Shown here piece after piece: positions 43,186 through 51,667 of a stretch of 64,000 nucleotides of DNA; within the stretch, counting starts at the first letter, position 1; the number at the start of each line of letters is the position of its first letter. Source of the stretch: Betaproteobacteria bacterium GR16-43 (GTDB taxonomy: Bacteria > Pseudomonadota > Gammaproteobacteria > Burkholderiales > Usitatibacteraceae); the NCBI GenBank assembly GCA_001953215.1, contig CP019169.1:2418001-2482000 (forward strand), in the 5' to 3' direction. The notes beneath the pieces were generated by a model. It saw only the letters and a list, made by a program, of their open reading frames with translations, ran no database searches and had not been told where the DNA came from. The position numbers and the translations under genes were made by a program.

Positions 43186-43205
43186 ATTCCCGCCTTCGCG
43201 GGAAT
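43186..43205. repeat. ATTCCCGC hairpin
   Basis: ATTCCCGC-CTTC-GCGGGAAT, a common betaproteobacterial intergenic palindrome. It lies in the 5' leader of the copZ transcript, 14 nt before the start codon. Confidence 0.85.
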
Positions 43206-43219
43206 AACGGAGATATTCG

Positions 43220-43426
43220 ATGATCGAACTGAAAGTACCGGACATGACCTGCGGCCATTGCGTCGCCACGATCACGCGAGCCGTGAAGGAGGTGGATGCC
43301 GCGGGCTCGGTCGAAGTCGACCTGCCCGCGCACCGCGTGCGCATCGCGAGTGCCCACGCGCCGGCGGAGTTCGTCTCGGCGATCACCGAGGCGGGTTACA
43401 CGCCGACCGTGGTGCCGGCGCACTGA
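43220..43426 (+). CDS. copZ: CopZ-like copper chaperone (HMA domain)
   Basis: A 68-residue single heavy-metal-associated domain: [21 protein letters not shown] with the CxxC (MTCGHC) copper ligand near residues 11-14 and [20 protein letters not shown] typical of the fold. GGAG 8 nt before the ATG. Delivers Cu(I) to CopA. First gene of the second copper transcript. Confidence 0.93.
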   Translation: MIELKVPDMTCGHCVATITRAVKEVDAAGSVEVDLPAHRVRIASAHAPAEFVSAITEAGYTPTVVPAH

Positions 43427-43433
43427 TCTCGCC

Positions 43434-45599
43434 ATGGCGGCCGGAACCCTCGATCTCGACGTGACGGGCATGACGTGTGCCGCGTGCGCCGGGCGCATCG
43501 AGAAAGCGCTGCGCAAGGTGCCGGGCGTGACGGACGCGACGGTGAACCTCGCGACGGAGCGCGCGAGCGTCCTTTCGGCAGGGCCCGTGGCGGAGGCCGC
43601 GATCGCGGCGATCCGCCAGGCGGGCTACGACGCGAGCGTCCATCGCGACGAGGCGCCCCCCGCCGCACCGGCCCGCTGGAATCGCGACGCGCTCGAGGTG
43701 GCCCTGGCCATCGCGCTCACGCTGCCGCTGGTCGCCCCCATGGTCGCCGCGCCATTCGGTGCGACGTGGGCCGTTCCCGGGTGGCTGCAGTTCGTCCTCG
43801 CCACACCCGTGCAGTTTTTCGTCGGTGCGCGCTTCTACCGCGCGGCCTGGAGTGCGTTGCGCGCGCGCTCGGGAAACATGGACCTCCTCGTCGCGCTCGG
43901 AACGTCGGCAGCGTATGGCTTGAGCGTCTACCTGCTGGTTTCGGGGCGCGGCCACGGGCATCTCTATTTCGAGGCGTCTGCCGTCGTGATCACGCTGGTG
44001 CGCCTGGGCAAGTGGCTGGAGGTGCGCGCGAAGCGCCAGACCACCGAAGCCATTCGCGCGTTGGGCGCCCTGCGTCCGGACAAGGCCACCGTCCTGCGCG
44101 ACGGGGTCGAGCGCGAGGTCCCGCTCGCGGATTTGCGCGTCGGGGACGTCGTGGCCGTGAAGCCCGGTGAGCGCATCGCGGTCGATGCCGAAGTGATCGA
44201 GGGCGCGAGCCACGCCGACGAGTCGCTCGTCACCGGCGAGGCGCTCCCGGTGGCGAAGACGGTGGGATCGCGCATCGTCGGGGGTGCCGTGAACGGCGAA
44301 GGCCGGCTGCTCGCGCGGGCCACCGCCGTAGGGGCCGAGGCCACGCTCGCGCGCATCATCCGCGCGGTGGAATCCGCGCAGGCCGCGAAGGCGCCGATCC
44401 AGCACCTCGTGGACCGTGTGAGCGAGATCTTCGTGCCGGTGATCCTTGTCGTCGCGTTGGTCACGCTCGTCGCCACGGGCCTGATGATCGGCAACTGGGA
44501 AGTCGCGCTCCTCAATGCGGTGGCGGTGCTCGTGATCGCCTGCCCGTGCGCGTTGGGACTTGCGACCCCGACGGCGGTGATGGTGGGCACCGGGACCGCG
44601 GCGCGCCATGGAATCCTCGTGCGGGATGCCGAGGCGCTCGAAGTCGCGCACGCCGTGACGCTCGTCGCATTCGACAAGACCGGAACCCTCACCGCCGGCA
44701 AGCCCGCGCTCGTCGCGGCGCAAGGCGAGGGCATCGAACGTTCCGAGGCGCTCGCGCTCGCCGCGGGCGTGCAGCGCGGCAGCGAGCATCCCCTGGCCCG
44801 CGCCGTCGTGGAAGCGGCCCATGCGGAATCCGTTGCAATTCCGGTCGCTACCGACGTTCGCGCTATCGCGGGGCGAGGCGTCGAAGGGCGGATCGGCGAT
44901 CGCACGATCGCCATCGCCAGTGCGCGTTGGGCCGCGGAACTGGGAGTGCCGCGCGAAATTCTTGTCGCTCGATCGGCGCCGTTCGCGGCGGCGGGGCAGA
45001 CGGTGTCGTTCGTCGTGGAGCGCTCGGCGCTCCTCGCCACGCTCGCCTTCGGCGACACCCTCAAGCCCACCGCGCGCGCCGCCATCGATCGCCTGCGCGC
45101 GCAGGGCGTGAAGACCCTCCTGCTTTCGGGCGACAACAAGGCCGCGGCAACCCAGGTCGCGAGCCAACTGGGCCTCGACGCGGTCGAAGCCGAGGTGCTG
45201 CCCGAGGACAAGGCGGCCATCGTGGCGCGCTTGCGCGCTTCGGGAGAGCGCGTGGCCATGGTGGGTGACGGCTTGAACGACGCGCCCGCGCTCGCCGCGG
45301 CCGATGTCGGCATCGCGATGGGAACCGGCACGGACGTGGCCATGCACACCGCGGGCATCACGCTCATGCGGGGCGACCCGGCGCTCGTCGCCGACGCGCT
45401 CGACATCTCCCGGCGCACGACCGCGAAAATCCGCCAGAATCTGTTCTGGGCCTTCGTCTACAACGCCATCGGCATTCCGCTCGCGGCCCTGGGGCTGCTC
45501 TCCCCGGCCGTGGCGGGTGCGGCAATGGCCTTCAGCAGCGTGAGCGTGGTGGGCAACGCCTTGTTGCTGCGGCGCTGGAAGCCGGGAGGTGTCCGATGA
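43434..45599 (+). CDS. copA: Cu(I)-exporting P-type ATPase
   Basis: A 721-residue P1B-type ATPase. One N-terminal HMA domain ([15 protein letters not shown]), eight transmembrane helices, the transport motif [12 protein letters not shown] near residue 363 (CPC), TGEA in the actuator domain, phosphorylation site [10 protein letters not shown] near 420, SEHPLA and [20 protein letters not shown]. The CPC-motif class with Tyr-Asn in the last helices ([12 protein letters not shown]) and [16 protein letters not shown] matches copper transporters. ATG 43434 is 8 nt after copZ; longer upstream frame is copZ read out of frame. Overlaps cueR (ATGA). Confidence 0.96.
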   Translation: MAAGTLDLDVTGMTCAACAGRIEKALRKVPGVTDATVNLATERASVLSAGPVAEAAIAAIRQAGYDASVHRDEAPPAAPARWNRDALEVALAIALTLPLVAPMVAAPFGATWAVPGWLQFVLATPVQFFVGARFYRAAWSALRARSGNMDLLVALGTSAAYGLSVYLLVSGRGHGHLYFEASAVVITLVRLGKWLEVRAKRQTTEAIRALGALRPDKATVLRDGVEREVPLADLRVGDVVAVKPGERIAVDAEVIEGASHADESLVTGEALPVAKTVGSRIVGGAVNGEGRLLARATAVGAEATLARIIRAVESAQAAKAPIQHLVDRVSEIFVPVILVVALVTLVATGLMIGNWEVALLNAVAVLVIACPCALGLATPTAVMVGTGTAARHGILVRDAEALEVAHAVTLVAFDKTGTLTAGKPALVAAQGEGIERSEALALAAGVQRGSEHPLARAVVEAAHAESVAIPVATDVRAIAGRGVEGRIGDRTIAIASARWAAELGVPREILVARSAPFAAAGQTVSFVVERSALLATLAFGDTLKPTARAAIDRLRAQGVKTLLLSGDNKAAATQVASQLGLDAVEAEVLPEDKAAIVARLRASGERVAMVGDGLNDAPALAAADVGIAMGTGTDVAMHTAGITLMRGDPALVADALDISRRTTAKIRQNLFWAFVYNAIGIPLAALGLLSPAVAGAAMAFSSVSVVGNALLLRRWKPGGVR

Positions 45600-46066
45600 A
45601 CGCGAGGTCGAAATACTTCGAGCTGGGCGACGCGAAGGCCGACGGCTTCTTCAACATCAGCCAGGCGGCCGAGGCCTCGGGCGTATCCGCCAAGATGATC
45701 CGCCACTACGAAGACATCGGCCTCGTGCCCAAGGCCGGGCGCACGATGGCGGGCTATCGGCTCTATCGCGAGGCCGACGTGCACGGGCTGCGCTTCATCC
45801 GGCGCGCGCGCGACCTCGGGTTCTCGATCAAGGAAATCGGCGCGCTGCTGGGCCTGTGGAGCAATCGCCGCCGCGCGAGCGCGGAAGTGAAGCGCCTCGC
45901 CATGAAGCACATCGCCGACCTCGACGCGAAGATCGTCGAAATGCAGGCGATGCGCGACACGCTGAAGACCCTGGCGCGCCACTGCCATGGCGACAGCCGG
46001 CCCGACTGCCCGATCCTCGACGATCTCGCGGGCGTGGCCTGCTGCGATCCGGAGCCGGAAAAATGA
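45596..46066 (+). CDS. cueR: CueR-type copper-responsive MerR regulator
   Basis: A 156-residue MerR-family activator. N-terminal winged helix [60 protein letters not shown], a long dimerisation helix and the CueR metal loop ending [18 protein letters not shown] with the two Cu(I)-binding cysteines eight residues apart. A further CC near the C-terminus (GVACCDPE) matches longer CueR-like proteins. Probably activates both 19-bp-spacer promoters (39059 and 43140), including its own operon. Embedded between copA and a CDF transporter by overlapping codons. Confidence 0.93.
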   Translation: MNARSKYFELGDAKADGFFNISQAAEASGVSAKMIRHYEDIGLVPKAGRTMAGYRLYREADVHGLRFIRRARDLGFSIKEIGALLGLWSNRRRASAEVKRLAMKHIADLDAKIVEMQAMRDTLKTLARHCHGDSRPDCPILDDLAGVACCDPEPEK

Positions 46067-47091
46067 GCGTGCACGGGCACGGCCACGATCACGGCCACGG
46101 CCACGACCACGGCCACGATCGCGGCCGCGTCGGCCGCACGCACGACCTTTCGGGCCGCACGCACGACCATGTCTTCGATGCCGGCAATCGCGCGGCGGAG
46201 CGGCGCACGCAGGTCGTGATCGGCGTGACGGCCGTGACGATGATCGTGGAGATCGTCGCGGGCTGGCTCACGGGCTCGATGGCGCTGCTGGCCGACGGAT
46301 GGCACATGGGCACGCACGTGGTGGCCCTCACCATCGCCGCGTTGGCCTATGGGCTCGCACGCCGCTGGTCCCGGGACGAACGCTTTGCTTTCGGGTCGTG
46401 GAAGGTCGAGGTGCTGGGCGCTTTCTCGAGTGCGTTGCTGCTGGGGGTCATCGGTCTTGCCGTCGCGTTCGAGTCGGTGGTGCGGCTGGTGCGCCCCGAG
46501 ACGATCGATTTCGCTCCGGCGTTGGCCGTGGCCGTCGTGGGCCTCATCGTGAACCTCGTTTCCGCCTGGCTACTGGAAGTGAAGCACGCGGACCACGACC
46601 CGCACCACGGCCACGGGCATGACCACGGCCATGGAGACATGAACCTGAAGGCCGCCTACGTCCACGTGCTCACCGACGCCTTCACCTCCGTGCTCGCGAT
46701 CGTCGCGCTGCTCGCGGGGATGTGGGCCGGCTGGAACTGGCTCGACCCCGTGATGGGCCTGTTGGGCGCGGTGGTGATCGTCGTGTGGTCCAAGGGCCTC
46801 ATCCGCGATTCGTCGCGCGTGCTCCTCGACCGCGAAATGGATTCGCCCCTCGTGGGCCAGGTGCGAGTGGCGATCGAAAGCGATGGCGATGCGCAGGTGG
46901 CCGACCTCCACGTCTGGCGCGTCGGACGCGATCGCTTTGCCTGCATCGTCTGCGTGGTCGCCGACCTGCCGCTCGCTCCCGATGCCTACCGCACGCGGCT
47001 GGCGGATGTGCCGGGCATCGTGCACGCCACGATCGAGGTGAATGCCTGTCCGGGCCGGGAATGCCCGGAGGCCGCGGCGCCGTCCACGTGA
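46063..47091 (+). CDS. CDF-family divalent metal efflux protein (DmeF-like)
   Basis: A 342-residue cation diffusion facilitator. Very His-rich N-terminus (HGHGHDHGHGHDHGHD) and a second His loop (HHGHGHDHGHGD) before helix 5. Six helices; the zinc-site Asp/His pairs appear as LLADGWHMGTHVVAL and AYVHVLTDAFTSVLA. RRTHDLS-type start and the sequence ERRTQVVIGVT resemble DmeF of Cupriavidus, a Co/Ni exporter; the metal is therefore uncertain (Co, Ni or Zn). Unusual in being coupled to cueR. It also ends overlapping a DUF924 gene. Confidence 0.9.
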   Translation: MSVHGHGHDHGHGHDHGHDRGRVGRTHDLSGRTHDHVFDAGNRAAERRTQVVIGVTAVTMIVEIVAGWLTGSMALLADGWHMGTHVVALTIAALAYGLARRWSRDERFAFGSWKVEVLGAFSSALLLGVIGLAVAFESVVRLVRPETIDFAPALAVAVVGLIVNLVSAWLLEVKHADHDPHHGHGHDHGHGDMNLKAAYVHVLTDAFTSVLAIVALLAGMWAGWNWLDPVMGLLGAVVIVVWSKGLIRDSSRVLLDREMDSPLVGQVRVAIESDGDAQVADLHVWRVGRDRFACIVCVVADLPLAPDAYRTRLADVPGIVHATIEVNACPGRECPEAAAPST

Positions 47092-47654
47092 CGCTGCCGA
47101 CGTTCGAGGACGTGCTGTCGTTCTGGTTTGCCGCGAGCGAAGTCCAGCGCCCGGAGTGGTTTCGCAAGGATGCCGCGTTCGACGGGCAGATCCGCGCGCG
47201 CTTCGGCGAGCTCCACGCGCACGCCGCGGCCGGAGGGCTCACGGAGTGGGAACGCGAGCCCCGCCCGGCGCTGGCCCTGCTCGTCGTGCTCGACCAGTTC
47301 TCGCGCAACCTCTATCGCAACGACCCGCGCGCGTTCGCCCAGGACGCAAGGGCCCTGGCCGTGGCGGAGTCGATGCTGGCGCGCGGGTGGGATCGCGAAC
47401 TGTGGCCGCTCGCGCGGCAGTTCGTCTACCTGCCCCTCGAGCACGCGGAGGACCTCGCCCGCCAGGATCGCGCGGTCGGGCTCTTCGAGGTGCTGCAAAC
47501 GGAACCCGGGCTGGAGGGTCTCGCGAAGTGGGCCGAGAAGCACCGTGAGGTGATCCGGCGCTTCGGCCGCTTCCCGCACCGCAACGCGGCGCTGGGCAGG
47601 GCCTCGACCCCGGAGGAGGCGGACTTCCTCCTCACGCCGGGATCGGGATTCTGA
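47088..47654 (+). CDS. DUF924 family protein
   Basis: A 188-residue protein from a GTG in the stop of the CDF gene. The family's hallmark VLDQFSRNLYRNDPRAFAQD lies near residue 65; VLSFWFAASEVQRPEWFRKDAAFD, FVYLPLEHAEDLARQ and RFGRFPHRNAALGR are also conserved. All-helical, TPR-like fold; function unknown. It is the last gene of the copper transcript, only overlapping codons tie it there. Confidence 0.92.
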   Translation: MTLPTFEDVLSFWFAASEVQRPEWFRKDAAFDGQIRARFGELHAHAAAGGLTEWEREPRPALALLVVLDQFSRNLYRNDPRAFAQDARALAVAESMLARGWDRELWPLARQFVYLPLEHAEDLARQDRAVGLFEVLQTEPGLEGLAKWAEKHREVIRRFGRFPHRNAALGRASTPEEADFLLTPGSGF

Positions 47655-47777
47655 CTACTTGGCCTTCTTGGCGCGGGCCGCCATGTTCATGGCCTTGTTG
47701 TTCTTGCGCTTGCGCGTGTTGCCGAAGCTGCCGCGGAAGACCTTGCCCTTGAAACTGCGCTTGTCGCCTCTGCCCAT
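47655..47777 (-). CDS. Small ribosomal subunit protein bTHX
   Basis: A 40-residue, very basic protein beginning MGRGDKRSFKGKVFRGSFGN, the THX pattern (MGKGD.R..KGKI..GTYG..R), which stabilises the top of the small subunit head. It has 14-15 additional residues (NNKAMNMAARAKKAK) beyond the ~26 residues of Thermus Thx. AGGAGAG is placed well before the ATG and a consensus TATAAT lies 30 nt upstream. Its stop touches the DUF924 stop on the other strand. Confidence 0.92.
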   Translation of the reverse strand: MGRGDKRSFKGKVFRGSFGNTRKRKNNKAMNMAARAKKAK

Positions 47778-47807
47778 GTCGGTACTCTCCTGTCGTGGAT
47801 AGCTCCG

Positions 47808-47813
47808 ATTATA
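47808..47813 (-). promoter_or_regulatory. Consensus -10 box of the THX gene
   Basis: Minus-strand TATAAT 30 nt before the ATG, in the 61-nt spacer after the 430-residue protein gene. A GTGGGGCG..CCCCGCAC hairpin just upstream (47819-47837) may terminate that gene. Confidence 0.6.
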
Positions 47814-47838
47814 GGCGTGTGGGGCGAAAAACCCCGCA

Positions 47839-49131
47839 CTAGCCCTTCAGCCGCTCGCGCTCCCGCTGCAGGCGCTCGCGCTCCTGCTCCAGGCGCTGCT
47901 GCTCGCGGTCCAGGCGCTGCATCTCGCGATCGCGGTCGCGTTCCTTGCGGGCCTTCTCGCGCTCGGCTTCCTTCGACATCGTCTCGTAGCCCTCCGGCAC
48001 GCGGAAGAGGTCCGAGGACGGCTCGCCACGCTTGATGCCCGCCAGGCGATAGATCGATTCGCCCTGGCGCGGGTCGTTGTAGCGCGAGTACACGGTGAGT
48101 TGCAGGTCCGGCGAGTACCACGACTCCGAGGTGATCTCGATCGGGTTCTTGTTGCCGATGCTGCCCGCGGCGATGGTCCACGTCGTCTTCTTGCCCTCGG
48201 CGGAGACGCCGTCGAAGGTCTTGGTGCCCATCGACGTGGTCACGCCCTTGCCGAGCTTGCCCATGCCCTCGAAGCGCATGATCGAGGTGCCCGCGAGCGG
48301 CGGGGTCGGCGGCAGGGGTGCCAGGCTCGTGCCGGGGACGGGCGGGATCGGGGGCATCGGCGGCATCGGGATCTCGAGCACGCTGCCGTCGCCGTTCTTC
48401 ACGATCTGCACGCGCACTTCCTTGCGCGTGGTGCCGTCGCCCGTCTCGCTCTCGCCGATCGTCTTGATGACGACGTTCGGCAGGCTGAAGACTTCCTTGC
48501 CGTCGACCGTGATGTTGACGCCGTTGATGCGCACCACCTTGTTGCCGACCGTGAACTCGGTCTTGCCGGTGGTAATTTCCTTGCCGTCGACGAAGGCCTT
48601 GCCGTCCTCGACGCGGATCTCGGTGCCGTTCAGGCTGATCACCTGCTTGTCCTTCGTCTTCGACGAGGACGTGTGGAAGGACCGCGGCGCCACGACCGCG
48701 CGCTTCGAGCCCGGGGTCAGCACGATGCGCTTGCTGTCGACCGGGTCGTTGATGAAGACCGTGCGCGACTTCGGATCGCTGCCCGTTTCCTGGCGCGTGC
48801 GCCCCTGCGCGTCGCGATAGACCTGGCCCGATGTCTTCTTGCTGATCACGTTGCCGTCGGGCAGGGGCTGGTTCGCTTCCGTGACGACCTCGGCGCTGTA
48901 CGGGGCGTTCTTCACGACGCGCGAGGAGTCGACGCGGCCGCTGAACATCGTGCCGGCCGACATGCGCATGTCGTTGGAGAAGTCCTCGGCCCAGCGCTGC
49001 CAGGCGTCGCCGGACTCGTTGGCGGCGAGGAGGTCGTATTCGAACACTTGCGTGTGTTTTTCGTGGGTGCCGGCGTACGCGGGAGCCGCGAGCGCGACGG
49101 CGACGAGTGCGGCCAGGAGTCGGATCTTCAT
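47839..49131 (-). CDS. Exported protein of unknown function in an ECF sigma operon
   Basis: A 430-residue protein with signal peptide (KIRLLAALVAVALAAPAYA). The middle is beta-rich with repeated short strands ending in DGKEI/DGKEV (VEDGKAFVDGKEI, NGVNITVDGKEVF), a Pro-rich linker around residue 255 (IPMPPMPPIPPVPG) and a charged C-terminal coiled coil of Arg/Glu/Gln (about 385-430). Not recognised as a named family. It follows the anti-sigma gene by 18 nt, so it is probably regulated by, or a target of, the ECF sigma factor. Confidence 0.8.
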   Translation of the reverse strand: MKIRLLAALVAVALAAPAYAGTHEKHTQVFEYDLLAANESGDAWQRWAEDFSNDMRMSAGTMFSGRVDSSRVVKNAPYSAEVVTEANQPLPDGNVISKKTSGQVYRDAQGRTRQETGSDPKSRTVFINDPVDSKRIVLTPGSKRAVVAPRSFHTSSSKTKDKQVISLNGTEIRVEDGKAFVDGKEITTGKTEFTVGNKVVRINGVNITVDGKEVFSLPNVVIKTIGESETGDGTTRKEVRVQIVKNGDGSVLEIPMPPMPPIPPVPGTSLAPLPPTPPLAGTSIMRFEGMGKLGKGVTTSMGTKTFDGVSAEGKKTTWTIAAGSIGNKNPIEITSESWYSPDLQLTVYSRYNDPRQGESIYRLAGIKRGEPSSDLFRVPEGYETMSKEAEREKARKERDRDREMQRLDREQQRLEQERERLQRERERLKG

Positions 49132-49149
49132 CGTTCGGTCCTTGTGAGT

Positions 49150-49638
49150 TCAGTCGAGGAGGCGCACGGCGAGCGGTTCGCCTTGCGCCGAGTACAGCAT
49201 TTCCGCGCGCACCGGCTCGCCTGCCCGCTCGGGAGAGACGGGCAGACCCCAGTCGGCGAGCAGGGCGCGCGGAAACTCGGTGGCGACCACGGTCACGCCC
49301 GGCTCGAGCGCGATGCGCTCCAGCGGGCGAAGGGCCAGGAACGGCCCCGGGTCGGCGTCGCCCGCGATCGTGGTTTCGATCGAGGGCTCGGGGGAAATGA
49401 TCACCGGCACATGCACCATCCAGCTCACGAGGGCCACGGTGGCGGCGAGTGCCAGCGGCGGCATCCACCACAGCGCGGGGCGGCGCGCTTTCGCGTGGCG
49501 CTTGCGGAACGCGGCGGTGAGTTGGGCTTCCAGCGCATCCGGCGCGGTCACGTGCGCGAGCTCGCCTCGCAGTTCGTCCAGCCGCGAAGTGAGGAAGGCG
49601 TCGTGCAGCGGGTTCAGGTCGGATTCGTTCGCGTTCAT
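49150..49638 (-). CDS. Probable anti-sigma factor (single-pass membrane protein)
   Basis: A 162-residue protein with a cytoplasmic N-terminal part (~1-56), one transmembrane helix (WWMPPLALAATVALVSWMV) and a periplasmic domain with EPSIETTIAGDADPGPF. Its position one base after the ECF sigma stop and its topology indicate an anti-sigma factor. No ZAS zinc motif is present. Function is inferred from context. Confidence 0.75.
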   Translation of the reverse strand: MNANESDLNPLHDAFLTSRLDELRGELAHVTAPDALEAQLTAAFRKRHAKARRPALWWMPPLALAATVALVSWMVHVPVIISPEPSIETTIAGDADPGPFLALRPLERIALEPGVTVVATEFPRALLADWGLPVSPERAGEPVRAEMLYSAQGEPLAVRLLD

Positions 49639-49639
49639 G

Positions 49640-50245
49640 TCAGCTCATCTCCTTGGCCCGCACGGGATTCGCGAGGATTCCCTGGCGGGCCAGGCGTTCG
49701 GCCAGTTGCGCCCGCGCCCGGGAAAGGCGGGAGCGCACGGTGCCGATGTCGATGCCGCACACCTGCGCGGCTTCGGCGTAACTCAATTCGGACAACTCGC
49801 AGAGGATCAGCACGTCGCGGTAATGCGGCGCGATGCGCGCGACGGCCCTGCGGACCTGCTCGGCGACTTCACCCTTGAGCAGGCGTTCGAGCGGCGTGTC
49901 GTGGTCGATGTGCGCCTCCGAGAGGTTCGCATCGTCCGCGAGGTCCGCCGGGTCGGTGGCCAGCTCGCGCGGGTTGTACTCCTTGCGGGCGAGGTTCCTC
50001 GCGACGCCGCACAGCCACGCCGCGATGCTGCCGCGCGTCGGGTCGAACTGGTCGGTACGCGTCATGAAGTGCAGGAACGTCTCCTGCGTCACTTCGGCCG
50101 CGCTCGCCGGCGATCCGGTGCACATCAGCGCGAACCGGTACACCGCGTCCTTGTGCCGGCGATACAGGGCCACGAACGCCTGTTCGTCTCCCTGCTTCAT
50201 CTTGGCCAGCAGGCTCAGCTCGGGTTGCATGTTCCGTGGGGGCAT
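49640..50245 (-). CDS. ECF-type RNA polymerase sigma factor
   Basis: A ~201-residue sigma-70 family protein. Region 2: DEQAFVALYRRHKDAVYRFALMCTG with SAAEVTQETFLHFMTRTDQFDPTRGSIAAWL; region 4: IAPHYRDVLILCELSELSYAEAAQVCGIDIGTVRSRLSRARAQL. Start is 50245 or the ATG five codons later at 50230; neither has a strong Shine-Dalgarno. Heads a three-gene set with anti-sigma and exported protein; the stimulus is unknown, envelope stress being usual. Confidence 0.93.
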   Translation of the reverse strand: MPPRNMQPELSLLAKMKQGDEQAFVALYRRHKDAVYRFALMCTGSPASAAEVTQETFLHFMTRTDQFDPTRGSIAAWLCGVARNLARKEYNPRELATDPADLADDANLSEAHIDHDTPLERLLKGEVAEQVRRAVARIAPHYRDVLILCELSELSYAEAAQVCGIDIGTVRSRLSRARAQLAERLARQGILANPVRAKEMS

Positions 50246-50311
50246 TGGTTTTCGCGCATCCTCTTACCCTCCATTGCCCTGGCGCGCCCGAAAAGTTCCC
50301 GCTGGATCGCG

Positions 50312-50387
50312 GGATGAATAAAGGGGTCAGACTCCTTTATTCGTGCCTGCCTTGTCGAATAAAGGAGTCTGACCCCTTTATTCATCC
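50312..50387. repeat. Perfect 32-bp-arm palindrome, GGGGTCAGACTCC family
   Basis: Arms 50312-50343 and 50356-50387 are exact reverse complements with a 12-nt loop. Shares the 26-nt core beginning GAATAAAGGGGTCAGACTCC with the copy at 9812. It lies 3 nt from the end of maiA and in the upstream region of the sigma gene, on the same side as both reading left. Confidence 0.96.
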
Positions 50388-50389
50388 AT

Positions 50390-51031
50390 TCATTCCGCGT
50401 CGGGCTGCTTTGCGGGCACCGCGTCGGCGAACGCGGGCACGGCGAGGCAGGCCGCGTGGATCGAGCTGATCCGGGGCCAGGGGGCGAGGGCCATGTGGAG
50501 GCGCTGGGAATTGAAGACCTGGGGGACGAGGCAGATGTCCGCGAGGGTCGGGGTGTCCCCGAGGCAAAAGCGCCCGGTGGCACGGCCGGCCAGCTGGGTC
50601 TCGATGGCGTTGAAGCCTTCGGTGATCCAGTGGCGGTACCAGTCGTCGCGCGTCTCCTGGGATGTCGCCAGCGCGTGCTTCAGGTGCGCCAGCACGCGCG
50701 TGTTGTTGAGCGGGTGGATGTCGCACGCGATCGCCAGGGCCACCGAACGCACCCATGCGCGCTCCTCGGCGGTCTTGGGCAGCAGGGGCGGCTGCGGATA
50801 GGTCTCGTCGAGGTACTCGATGATCGCGAGCGACTGCGTGAAGCGCCGGTCCCCGATCGTGAGCATCGGCACGAATCCCTGCGGGTTGATCGCGAGGTAA
50901 TCGGCCGAACGCTGCTCGCCCTTCACCAGGTGCACGGAGCGCCGCTCGGGCGAGAGCCCCTTCAGGTTCACGGCGATGCGCACGCGAAACGAAGCCGAAG
51001 AGCGGAAGTAGTCGTGGAGGATCATGGTCAT
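50390..51031 (-). CDS. maiA: Maleylacetoacetate isomerase (zeta-class GST)
   Basis: A 213-residue zeta GST. Glutathione-site motif LHDYFRSSASFRVRIAVNLKGL (SSxSxRVRIAL) at residues ~5-25, YLAINPQGFVPML and the C-terminal FCLGDTPTLADICLVPQVFNSQR. Isomerises maleylacetoacetate to fumarylacetoacetate in tyrosine breakdown; no other gene of the pathway is here. Two ATGs (51031, 51025) are possible. The minus TATAAG lies opposite the TATACT of the Nudix gene, so the two promoters overlap back-to-back. Confidence 0.93.
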   Translation of the reverse strand: MTMILHDYFRSSASFRVRIAVNLKGLSPERRSVHLVKGEQRSADYLAINPQGFVPMLTIGDRRFTQSLAIIEYLDETYPQPPLLPKTAEERAWVRSVALAIACDIHPLNNTRVLAHLKHALATSQETRDDWYRHWITEGFNAIETQLAGRATGRFCLGDTPTLADICLVPQVFNSQRLHMALAPWPRISSIHAACLAVPAFADAVPAKQPDAE

Positions 51032-51042
51032 GGTCGCGGCAT

Positions 51043-51050
51043 CTTATACT
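51043..51050. promoter_or_regulatory. Overlapping divergent -10 boxes, maiA and Nudix genes
   Basis: Plus-strand TATACT (51045-51050) ends 6 nt before the GTG at 51057; minus-strand TATAAG (51043-51048) is 11 nt before the maiA ATG. RNA polymerase can bind only one at a time. The Nudix transcript is predicted leaderless. Confidence 0.55.
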
Positions 51051-51056
51051 TGGCCC

Positions 51057-51662
51057 GTGGATCGCGACGACATCCGGGCACGCCTCGCCGACCTCCCGCC
51101 CCTCGAAGACCTCCTCACCGCCGACGACCTCGAGAAGCAGCGCGAGGCGGGGCGCGCGGTGCTGCGACCGGCCGCGGTGTTGCTGCTGATCGTGAATCGC
51201 GCCGAAGGCCCCACGGTCGTCTTCACGCAACGCACCGCGCACTTGCCCGCGCACGCCGGGCAGATCAGCTTCCCCGGTGGGCGGCGCGAGGAGGGCGATC
51301 CGGACGCGGAATCGACCGCGCTGCGCGAATCGCACGAGGAAGTCGGGCTCGACCCCACGCGCGTCGAGGTCCTCGGGCGCCTGCCCGCGTACATGACCTC
51401 CACCGGCTTCAACGTGATCCCCATCGTCGGGTGGGCCGAGCCGCCCCTCGCGGACTGGCGGCCGGATCCGGATGAGGTCGCCGATGTCTTCGAGGTCCCG
51501 CTCGCCTTCCTGCTCGACGCCGGCAACCACAAGCACGAGAGCGCCTTCTACAAGGGCCGGATGCGGCACTACTGGGCGATGCCCTTCGGCTCCCGGTTCA
51601 TCTGGGGGGCCACCGCCGGGATGCTCGTCACCTTCCAGCGGATCGTCGCTGGCGCGAGGTAA
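51057..51662 (+). CDS. Nudix hydrolase, CoA pyrophosphatase-like
   Basis: A 201-residue NudL/YeaB-type Nudix protein. LLLIVNRAEGPTVVFTQRTAHLPAHAGQISFPGGRREEGDPD is the CoA-pyrophosphatase (UPF0035) motif and the Nudix box continues ESTALRESHEEVGLDP with catalytic REShEE. Likely cleaves CoA or its derivatives into phosphopantetheine and 3',5'-ADP. GTG at 51057 preferred over an upstream ATG because the -10 element ends 6 nt before it. Confidence 0.92.
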   Translation: MDRDDIRARLADLPPLEDLLTADDLEKQREAGRAVLRPAAVLLLIVNRAEGPTVVFTQRTAHLPAHAGQISFPGGRREEGDPDAESTALRESHEEVGLDPTRVEVLGRLPAYMTSTGFNVIPIVGWAEPPLADWRPDPDEVADVFEVPLAFLLDAGNHKHESAFYKGRMRHYWAMPFGSRFIWGATAGMLVTFQRIVAGAR

Positions 51663-51667
51663 GGCAA

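Noticed and set aside
43383-45347. A 654-codon minus-strand frame, His/Arg-rich
   Set aside because: Antisense shadow of copA; no recognisable domain.
46063-46130. Tandem GGCCACG repeats
   Set aside because: They encode the His/Gly-rich metal-binding N-terminus of the CDF transporter; not an intergenic or CRISPR repeat.
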